From Crocinitomicaceae bacterium (GTDB lineage Bacteria; Bacteroidota; Bacteroidia; Flavobacteriales_D; Sanyastnellaceae), in the NCBI GenBank assembly GCA_002700285.1, contig PACT01000039.1, forward strand, positions 44,965 to 108,964: 64,000 nt of DNA, read 5' to 3'. Each line of letters starts with the position of its first letter. Position 1 is the stretch's first letter. Of this stretch, positions 53,730 to 61,054 are shown piece by piece. Both the position numbers and the translations under genes were made by a program. The notes under the pieces were generated by a model. The model was not told the origin of the DNA, searched no databases, and was given only the letters and a program-made list of their open reading frames with translations.

Positions 53730-55460
53730 TTACCAAGTGGTGGGACAGAATGTGCCGAATTGACCTAAAAGCTCAAGCAAATCTTGAATGGATGTAAAAC
53801 CATCATTATTTACATCGGTCGGACACAGATCTTCCTGGAAAGAAACACAAGTCTGTGTTGCCTCATTCCAAATCGTACCTGAACCACAGAAAGATGCAGG
53901 GTTTGGGCAATCTTGAATTGAAGAGCCTTCAACTAAAACGACTGAGCTGTCAATGGAAATTCCCAGAAATGTTTCTTGGAAACCTCCTGGCCATTGTATG
54001 ACTACCGAATCCACTTGAGTACTTGACCCGAGACCAAATTGAAGATGTCTGGAGTTTTGACTAAGGTATTTATCACCACAAAAAACCACATCAACTTTGA
54101 CTGCATTCACTCCCGTATTTTCTGCTGAAGAATGATACACGTATACTTCGGAACCAATTGCATCTCTGTTCACAGTTGTACCCTGTGGCCTAACTTTAAG
54201 ATAATGATTTTCATTTGGAATCGCACTGATCACGCTTGCACTTAGCCCTACTTGGTGAGAGACGAGATCAGGAAATCCATCATTGTTAAAATCTCCTGTT
54301 GACATCGCAAATGTATGCTGTAATTCTTCAGACAATTCTGAAGAAACATCAAGAGAACCAGTACCGTTGGAGGTGAAAAAAGCATTTGAAAGCGCAGGAG
54401 ATTCTTCAAAGATGTTGGGGTAGTCTGTATATACACTGAATCCAGTGCCTACATATAAGTCTAACCAACTGTCATTGAGATGATCAATAAAACAAGCACC
54501 CCAACAAAGTTGATTGACTTCAACGCCCAAAGATGACGTCACATTTACAAAACCCATGCCCTGATTCAGGTTGTTTGATAAAAGGACATTTCCAGCAGAA
54601 CCGTTTGTAACGTATAAATCCATGTCACCATCACAATCATAATCCGCAAATGTTGAACTCATCGCATAAATTTCCAAGTCAGCTCCCCAAACAGGAGCCA
54701 TATCTACAAAGGTACCATCTCCATTGTTAAGATAAAATGAATTTGGATAATCAAGTCTGTCGTTGATGACATAGAGGTCTAGAAAACGATCTTTATCAAT
54801 ATCAATCCAGGTACTTTGAAAAGATTGTTGCAAACCATTTCCTACACCCGAAGAGACAGTAACATCGGTAAAAGTCCCATCACCATTGTTGTGATACAGT
54901 TCATTTTTAATGTTGATGACGTCTGTATGATAATTACATATGTACAAATCAATGAAGCCATCATTGTCATAATCTCCAAAAGAAGCACCATAACTTCTTG
55001 AAATACTAGATGTTGAAATCCCACATGAGGATGTAATATCTGTGAACTGCATGTTTCCATTATTCATCCAAAGTCGATTGGAGGCATTGCGATTTGTAAT
55101 GAGTAAATCTTGATCTCCATCGTTGTCAATATCAGCCCACAGGACTGATTTTGACTCGTTGACATCATTGTCAATATTCAATTGGATTTCTTCAAACCCT
55201 ACCCCATCTCCTTGATAATATCTGATTTGACCTGCGTGATGACCAAAGGTGAGGTCATCAATATCATCTCCATTAAAATCAGCAAAACTTACACCAGAAC
55301 CTAAATACCCACCTGTATGATCTGTGAACAATTGCAAATCATTGGATGCATTTACAAATTGTGCATTTACTGATGGGAGACACAGACATGTCATAAAAAC
55401 CTGAAAAAAACTTAAGAAAATACGTTTTTTAAAGTTAAAATATGTGGCGAAACATCTCAT
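53730..55460 (-). CDS. Secreted FG-GAP/VCBS-repeat protein with ASPIC/UnbV domain and dockerin-like tail
   Basis: 576 residues. The signal peptide ends LPSVNAQ. FG-GAP/VCBS repeats run from about 35 to 410: GVSFADFNGDDIDDLTFG, LWADIDNDGDQDLLIT, FGDYDNDGFIDLYICN, TFADYDCDGDMDLYVTN and TGDFNNDGFPDLVSH. These form a calcium-binding propeller. An ASPIC/UnbV domain follows (LKVRPQGTTVNRDAIGSEVYVY, SQNSRHLQFGLG, VVIQWPGG). After a Cys-rich linker the tail has one dockerin-like repeat (DVNNDGFTSIQDLLELLGQFG). It is CRTAC1-like in order. It is probably a surface adhesin or binding protein. Confidence 0.88.
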   Translation of the reverse strand: MRCFATYFNFKKRIFLSFFQVFMTCLCLPSVNAQFVNASNDLQLFTDHTGGYLGSGVSFADFNGDDIDDLTFGHHAGQIRYYQGDGVGFEEIQLNIDNDVNESKSVLWADIDNDGDQDLLITNRNASNRLWMNNGNMQFTDITSSCGISTSSISRSYGASFGDYDNDGFIDLYICNYHTDVINIKNELYHNNGDGTFTDVTVSSGVGNGLQQSFQSTWIDIDKDRFLDLYVINDRLDYPNSFYLNNGDGTFVDMAPVWGADLEIYAMSSTFADYDCDGDMDLYVTNGSAGNVLLSNNLNQGMGFVNVTSSLGVEVNQLCWGACFIDHLNDSWLDLYVGTGFSVYTDYPNIFEESPALSNAFFTSNGTGSLDVSSELSEELQHTFAMSTGDFNNDGFPDLVSHQVGLSASVISAIPNENHYLKVRPQGTTVNRDAIGSEVYVYHSSAENTGVNAVKVDVVFCGDKYLSQNSRHLQFGLGSSTQVDSVVIQWPGGFQETFLGISIDSSVVLVEGSSIQDCPNPASFCGSGTIWNEATQTCVSFQEDLCPTDVNNDGFTSIQDLLELLGQFGTFCPTTW

Positions 55461-55567
55461 ATTCTATTAGTTAAGACTTTTACAAGTTAACTTAAACTAA
55501 GTTCTCACGCAACTCATTTGTGATATTTGCGTCTTTCTTTCGAACGAATCGAAAAACCATTATCGTC

Positions 55568-57841
55568 ATGTACAATTGTAAAAACATATTCCTTTTACTT
55601 TTAGGAGTCATTTTCTCTACAGCAACAATCGCTCAAATTTCCCACGGAGGATCACCATTAAATTGGGGAGACGCAACATATCAGCCTGTCTTTGAGATGC
55701 AAGAGATGCCTGACGTAGACCTTGCCGCTCTTGCTTTAGAAGATGCAGTTACTGACCAACACAAAGAAGCGCCATGGAGATTTGGTGTTGAGCAAGAAGT
55801 GGCTTTCAATCTTGAAAATTCGGGTACTTGGACGTTCGAAGAGGGCATGCACGTATGGAGGCTTGGCTTTAATTGCCCTAATGCACTAAATGTAAGCTTC
55901 ATGCTTTCAAGATTTGTGTTGCCAAAAGAAGCGCAACTTTACGTCTACAACGCTCAAAGAACAGCTTTTCTAGGTTCTTTTACTCAAGAAAACAACAAAG
56001 ATTGGGAGGGGCTCTCACTTGGGGTACTCGATGGCTCTTCTATGATTCTAGAATACCACGAATCACCCGCATCGCATGGAATGGGTGAGATCGAAGTGAA
56101 TCAAGTCATTCACGGATACCGTTCCCTTTTGAATCACCAAGAAGCTGTTTTGGCTGAAATGGTTGAAAGATTGGGACCATTTGGAAACTCTGGTGCTTGT
56201 AACATCAATGTTAATTGTCCAGAAGGCGCTGACTGGCAAACAGAAAAAAGATCTGTCGCGTTAATTGTAAATGGTGGATCTGCTTATTGCACAGGTGCGC
56301 TGATCAACAACACTGCAAACGATGGCACGCCTTATTTTCTAACGGCAAATCACTGTATCGGAACCCCCAATACATGGGTGTATTATTTCAACCATGAAAG
56401 CAGTTCATGTTCTGGCACAACAGGCCCTACAAACCAAAGCGTGTCTGGAGGCACACTCCTTGTTCAAAACGGAGGTTCTGATTTTGCGCTTATTGAGTTG
56501 AGTTCCGCTCCACCAGCAAGCTACAATGTTGAATATGCCGGTTGGGATCATTCTGGATCGACACCATCGTCTGCTGTAGGAATTCATCACCCAAGTGGCG
56601 ATCTCAAAAAAATCTGTTTTGAAAACGATGCGCCTTACCAAAGTAGTACTGGAGGTGCTCAGGTTTGGTGGATTGATGAGTGGGAGTTGGGAGTGACTGA
56701 GCCCGGATCATCTGGCTCACCACTTTTTGATCAGAATCACCGCATTATAGGTCAACTTTACGGGGGAGCTGCCGCGTGTTCCGGCTCTGTAAATAATGGT
56801 GCATATGATTTCTACGGAAGATTCAACGTGAGTTGGGGCCTTGGTGCGTCTCAATACTTAGATCCTTTAAATACAGGCGTAAACACACTTGACAGCTACC
56901 CGACAAATGCCGTTCCTGGAGCTGGTTGTACAGATTCAACTGCCTGTAACTACGACCCTGAAGCAACATCAGACAATGGAAGTTGTGTAGACAATGATGT
57001 GTGTGGAATTTGTGGTGGAGATGGCAGTTCTTGTACAGGATGTACTGACCCCACCTCATGCAACTATGATTCATCTGCAACCATTGATGATGGGTCTTGT
57101 ATCGGGAATGGTGTAGAAGTGATTTTCACTATACTCACAGACAACTACCCCGGAGAAACGACATGGAGCGTCACAGACGCTTCGGGAGCGACAATCATGT
57201 CTGGCGGCCCTTACGCTTCCAATGGCACGACTTTTACGTCCTCAGCATGTGTGGCCACTGGATGTTATGATGTCACAATCAATGACAGTTACGGAGATGG
57301 GATTTGCTGTGCATATGGAGAAGGAAACTACAGCATAACATCAGATGGAAACACGTTGGTTTCAGGGGGTGAATTCGTCTCTACAGAGACCACTAATTTT
57401 TGTGTGACTGCAGTCTCGAATGACACACCTGGCTGTACTGACTCTGCTGCGTGCAACTACGACTCATCGGCAACTATCGATGACGGGTCTTGTGAAAGCA
57501 CGAGTTGTGCTGGCTGTACTGACTCTACTGCTTGCAACTATGATTCATCGGCATCCATTGATGACGGGTCTTGTGAAAGCACGAGTTGTGCTGGCTGTAC
57601 TGACTCTGATGCCTGCAACTATGAATCAACTGCATCAATTGACGATGGATCTTGTGAATTCACTTCATGTGTTTGTACTGGTGACATCAATGGAGATGGC
57701 GTCATTACAGTTGCTGACGTATTACTTGTTCTGTCTGAATTCGGATGTTTGTCAGGCTGTACAACTGATGTAGATGGGGATACGTATGTGAATGTTTCAG
57801 ATATCTTACTGCTACTTGCTGCATTTGGTACAACTTGTTAA
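55568..57841 (+). CDS. Secreted trypsin-like serine protease (lysyl endopeptidase-like) with repeat tail
   Basis: 757 residues from ATG 55568, which gives the signal peptide (NIFLLLLGVIFSTATIAQ). A propeptide-like beta region covers 25-200. The S1 protease domain has its triad at His262 (FLTANHCIG), Asp305 (GSDFALIEL) and Ser382 (EPGSSGSPLFD), with a layout like Lysobacter/Achromobacter lysyl endopeptidases. Then come CTD..ACNYD....DDGSC repeats (five in all), interrupted by an ILTDNYPGETTW domain of about 90 residues. A Cys-framed dockerin-like double repeat (DINGDGVITVADVLLVLS, DVDGDTYVNVSDILLLL) closes it. It is expected to degrade extracellular protein. Confidence 0.92.
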   Translation: MYNCKNIFLLLLGVIFSTATIAQISHGGSPLNWGDATYQPVFEMQEMPDVDLAALALEDAVTDQHKEAPWRFGVEQEVAFNLENSGTWTFEEGMHVWRLGFNCPNALNVSFMLSRFVLPKEAQLYVYNAQRTAFLGSFTQENNKDWEGLSLGVLDGSSMILEYHESPASHGMGEIEVNQVIHGYRSLLNHQEAVLAEMVERLGPFGNSGACNINVNCPEGADWQTEKRSVALIVNGGSAYCTGALINNTANDGTPYFLTANHCIGTPNTWVYYFNHESSSCSGTTGPTNQSVSGGTLLVQNGGSDFALIELSSAPPASYNVEYAGWDHSGSTPSSAVGIHHPSGDLKKICFENDAPYQSSTGGAQVWWIDEWELGVTEPGSSGSPLFDQNHRIIGQLYGGAAACSGSVNNGAYDFYGRFNVSWGLGASQYLDPLNTGVNTLDSYPTNAVPGAGCTDSTACNYDPEATSDNGSCVDNDVCGICGGDGSSCTGCTDPTSCNYDSSATIDDGSCIGNGVEVIFTILTDNYPGETTWSVTDASGATIMSGGPYASNGTTFTSSACVATGCYDVTINDSYGDGICCAYGEGNYSITSDGNTLVSGGEFVSTETTNFCVTAVSNDTPGCTDSAACNYDSSATIDDGSCESTSCAGCTDSTACNYDSSASIDDGSCESTSCAGCTDSDACNYESTASIDDGSCEFTSCVCTGDINGDGVITVADVLLVLSEFGCLSGCTTDVDGDTYVNVSDILLLLAAFGTTC
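57431..57673 (+). repeat. Three 81-bp tandem repeats coding CTD..ACNYD units
   Basis: Near-identical units start at 57431, 57512 and 57593, each beginning ggctgtactgactct and coding 27 residues. The DNA is much more conserved between the first two pairs than the protein requires, pointing to recent duplication inside the protease gene. The pattern is coding and not a CRISPR array. Confidence 0.85.
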
Positions 57842-57885
57842 TTTTTCAGTATCTTGTGTACTCTTAATACACATAAAACTGAACC

Positions 57886-59757
57886 ATGACTTTTAAATAT
57901 ATTCAACTGCTCGGAGCGGCGACCATCATGATGGTCTCCGCTTCAGCATTTTCTCAATGTTCATCTTGCACTCCTGATTACACATGTGTTGCTGATGGCT
58001 TTCCTGTACTTTGTCCTACTGCTTTTCCAGACGGAACAACAGGTGTAGAATATTTGTCTACTGCAACTTTCAACATGCCTGCCTCAGTTGTTGACCCAGG
58101 ATCTGGACTTTCCGCAACATTAGAGAGCATTACTATCACAAGCATAACAGGTCTCCCTTTTGGATTATCATTGACTCCGAGCAACCCTAACGGCGTTTAC
58201 TATCCTTCAAACGGTGAAGAATACGGCTGTGCTACAATATGTGGCGTTCCTCTTGCTGCTGGCGAGTACTTTGTAACCATTAATGTAGCGGTGGTGGCTT
58301 CTGTCTTTGGCATCACTCAGAGCCTGAGTGAAAGCTTTTCACTCCCCCTTAGCATTCTTCAAGGTTCTGGAGGTGGAAATGCGAGCTTTAATGTCTCTGA
58401 AAATTCTGGGTGTTCACCATTAAATGTTGATATTGAAAACCTCATCACTGGTGCAGGCGTATCATACAATTGGGATTTTGGGGGACCATCAAATGGTTCT
58501 GTGATCAATCTGGAAATTTTAACAGACAATTACCCAGCAGAAACGACATGGATTGTCACAAATTCTAATGGAGACTTGATGATCTCTGGCGGCCCCTATT
58601 CAGAGGCCCAAACAATTTATAATGAACAAATATGTGTGGGACCAGGAAGCTATACATTAAGCATTAATGACAGTTATGGAGATGGCATGCAATTCGAAGG
58701 TGTCATAGGCAGCTATGTGCTTACAGATGGGGGCGGCAACATCCTTGCACAAATAGTGGAAGGTGGAAATTTTGGAGCGAATGCAACACACAACTTTACA
58801 ATTGACGAGACTAATCTTGTGGGTGGTTGTGTTTTAAACTCTGCCAATCCAAGTGTTTTGTATGATGAGCCAGGATCATACACGATTTCATTAGCTACGA
58901 CTGTAACTCAGTTAACACTCACCTCATTAGAAATTATACAACTTGGTGATGGCTGGGGAGGTGATGCTGAAGACTTCTTTGGATTAGGTAACCCTGACCC
59001 CTATTTCGTTTTAAATGGTGACGTATCGTATACATCATCTGTTGTTACTGATCAACAGACTGCAAATTTTAATGACTTAAATATTGCATTAACATATGGA
59101 GAAAACTATAATGTGACCTTTTACGATCAAGATGGCCCATTCACCAGTGATGACAACTTAGGTTCAGCAAGCTTTTTTGCAACTGGTGCAGGTGTTTACA
59201 CTATTTATGGAGGTGGAAATGTTGCTGTGATAAATATTACTGAAACAATCAGTGCAGAATTTTTTGACACCGAAACCATTACCGTTTTTGAGGGACTTGA
59301 TGTTTGGGCTGACCTTGATGGAGATGGGTATGGAGACATCAACTCCCCTGTCAATGGATGTGACCCTTCAAACACCACTCCTTATGCCTTTAACAGTGAA
59401 GACTGCAATGACCTTGAGGCATTAATGTTTCCAGGTGGCGCTGGCACGTTGTCCGGAATAGATAACGATTGCAACACAATTATAGAAGATGATGAGATTC
59501 TAACAATTTCAGGTTGTACAGACCCTATGGCTGACAACTACGATCCAAGTGCCACAGTAAATGATGAGAGTTGCATCTACGCAACATGCTTTGGTGATTT
59601 CAATAATGATGGTGTTATTACTGTTACAGATTTACTTGAGCTTCTTGCAGAATTTGGATGTACTTCAAATTGCGAAACCGACTTAAACGAGGATGACTTG
59701 GTCAGCGTCGCTGATTTACTTCAAATTCTTGCTGTATTTGGCACCATATGCCCATAA
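57886..59757 (+). CDS. Secreted multidomain protein with MopE-like metal motif and dockerin-like tail
   Basis: 623 residues with a signal peptide (GAATIMMVSASAFSQ). N-terminal Ig-like domain with ITSITGLPFGLSL and YGCATICGVPLAAGEY, of the GLP.G.....C..G type. Then a PKD-like start (VSYNWDFGG) into an ILTDNYPAETTW domain that matches one in the protease upstream. A C2-like region follows (SLEIIQLGDGWGGDAEDFFGLGNPDPY), and a MopE-type metal motif (DLDGDGYGD, DCNDLEALMFPG, GIDNDCN). One CTD.MADNYD unit precedes a Cys-framed dockerin-like double repeat (DFNNDGVITVTDLLELL, DLNEDDLVSVADLLQIL). It is probably calcium- or metal-stabilised at the surface. Confidence 0.87.
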   Translation: MTFKYIQLLGAATIMMVSASAFSQCSSCTPDYTCVADGFPVLCPTAFPDGTTGVEYLSTATFNMPASVVDPGSGLSATLESITITSITGLPFGLSLTPSNPNGVYYPSNGEEYGCATICGVPLAAGEYFVTINVAVVASVFGITQSLSESFSLPLSILQGSGGGNASFNVSENSGCSPLNVDIENLITGAGVSYNWDFGGPSNGSVINLEILTDNYPAETTWIVTNSNGDLMISGGPYSEAQTIYNEQICVGPGSYTLSINDSYGDGMQFEGVIGSYVLTDGGGNILAQIVEGGNFGANATHNFTIDETNLVGGCVLNSANPSVLYDEPGSYTISLATTVTQLTLTSLEIIQLGDGWGGDAEDFFGLGNPDPYFVLNGDVSYTSSVVTDQQTANFNDLNIALTYGENYNVTFYDQDGPFTSDDNLGSASFFATGAGVYTIYGGGNVAVINITETISAEFFDTETITVFEGLDVWADLDGDGYGDINSPVNGCDPSNTTPYAFNSEDCNDLEALMFPGGAGTLSGIDNDCNTIIEDDEILTISGCTDPMADNYDPSATVNDESCIYATCFGDFNNDGVITVTDLLELLAEFGCTSNCETDLNEDDLVSVADLLQILAVFGTICP

Positions 59758-59792
59758 CTAAACTTATCTTTATACCACATAAAAATAGAAAA

Positions 59793-60956
59793 ATGAAAAA
59801 TGTACTCATCGGCTTTTTCGCCATCTTTATCCTTGGATCTGTATCAGGTCAATGTACTGCAGATTTTGATTTCGGAAGTGAAACATATGGAAGCTCACCT
59901 GACCCAAGTCAAGGCGAACAATTTGAGCCTGGAATTACTGACGAACCATATTATGATGTTCTGCATCTTTTAATTCCGACATACGTAGTTGAAATTGATT
60001 CTACCCTCCCTTTTGCGCCAGACGCATTGCTTGATTCTATTGAGTTAGTGAGTCTTGTCATGGTAGATTTAGATGACACTCTTATTTCTTATTCATTGGA
60101 TGAAATGGGATTACAAGTTTTATGCAACAACAATGGCGATTCTGATTACCCATGCTCTTTTCATGGAGGAAATCAATATTGTGCCAGTCTCGAAGGGACG
60201 CCTACTATCTCTGGCAATTTTAGAGCTGATATCACCGTAAAAGGGTGGACAACGGTCTTTGGATTTCCATTTGGACAAGAACAAATGTTCGGTTCTCTAT
60301 TTATTGATTTTGGTGTTGAAGGATGTATGGATGTCAATGCTACAAATTATAATCCTGAAGCTGTAATAGATGATGGGTCATGCATTCTAAATCCATGTAA
60401 CCTTGATGGAATTGAGGTTGCAACCATTAGCTTTTCCTACACAGAAACAGACTTATCCGTCGATGTTGGGGACCTTGTTTACTGGGTCAACTATGGCGGA
60501 TTTCATGATGTAAATGGAGACATTGACTCTCAAACGGGTCTCTCATTTGGAAATCCAGAAGCATTCACATTGCCGGCTATATCAGGCAGTCCTTCCGGTG
60601 TATGTATGGGATCACACACTTTCACCATTCCAGGTGTGTACACATATGATTGCTCAATAGGATCTCATGCTGCGCTTGGCATGGTAGGCACTGTGACTGT
60701 AGGAGTTGGCGGTTGTACCGACAGCACTGCATCTAACTACAATCCTGCAGCGGATTACGACGACGGAAGCTGTAACCCAATTGTAGATTGTTTTGGCGAC
60801 TTAAATAGTGACAGTAGCGTCACAGTTGCTGACTTGTTATTGATCCTGTCAGAATTTGGATGTACCTCTGGATGTACAACAGATATAAATGGTGACGGAG
60901 TCACAACGGTCGCAGACTTGTTAGAATTACTCTCAGTATTTGGTACCGCTTGCTGA
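59793..60956 (+). CDS. Secreted cupredoxin-domain protein with dockerin-like tail
   Basis: 387 residues from ATG 59793 (signal peptide ends GSVSGQ). Residues 20-170 repeat the N-terminal domain of the protein at 2780 (CNNNGDSDYPC, GGNQYCASLEGTP). One CMDVNATNYNPEA unit follows. A cupredoxin (plastocyanin-like) domain spans about 205-307, with type 1 copper ligands His238 (GGFHDVNG), Cys287 (TYDCSIG), His292 and Met297 (SHAALGM). A second CTD unit and the Cys-framed double repeat (DLNSDSSVTVADLLLILS, DINGDGVTTVADLLELLS) end the chain. Electron transfer or copper binding outside the cell is inferred. Confidence 0.88.
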   Translation: MKNVLIGFFAIFILGSVSGQCTADFDFGSETYGSSPDPSQGEQFEPGITDEPYYDVLHLLIPTYVVEIDSTLPFAPDALLDSIELVSLVMVDLDDTLISYSLDEMGLQVLCNNNGDSDYPCSFHGGNQYCASLEGTPTISGNFRADITVKGWTTVFGFPFGQEQMFGSLFIDFGVEGCMDVNATNYNPEAVIDDGSCILNPCNLDGIEVATISFSYTETDLSVDVGDLVYWVNYGGFHDVNGDIDSQTGLSFGNPEAFTLPAISGSPSGVCMGSHTFTIPGVYTYDCSIGSHAALGMVGTVTVGVGGCTDSTASNYNPAADYDDGSCNPIVDCFGDLNSDSSVTVADLLLILSEFGCTSGCTTDINGDGVTTVADLLELLSVFGTAC

Positions 60957-60975
60957 TTATTGAAATTTGATATTT

Positions 60976-61015
60976 AAGCCGGAATACCTGAAAAGGGTGT
61001 TCCGGCTTTTTTTTT
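60976..61015 (+). terminator. Intrinsic terminator of the cupredoxin gene
   Basis: Nine-bp arms aagccggaa (60976-60984) and ttccggctt (61000-61008) run into a T run. It lies 20 bases after the stop. It closes the plus-strand exoprotein unit that starts with the protease. Confidence 0.9.
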
Positions 61016-61054
61016 AAGTAAATTGCAGTCTAGAGATATGAATAAACAATCGAT

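Noticed and set aside
57431..57673. Regular 81-bp repeats considered as a CRISPR or mobile repeat
   Set aside because: They keep frame, code the well-known CTD..ACNYD units and have no spacers or cas genes nearby.
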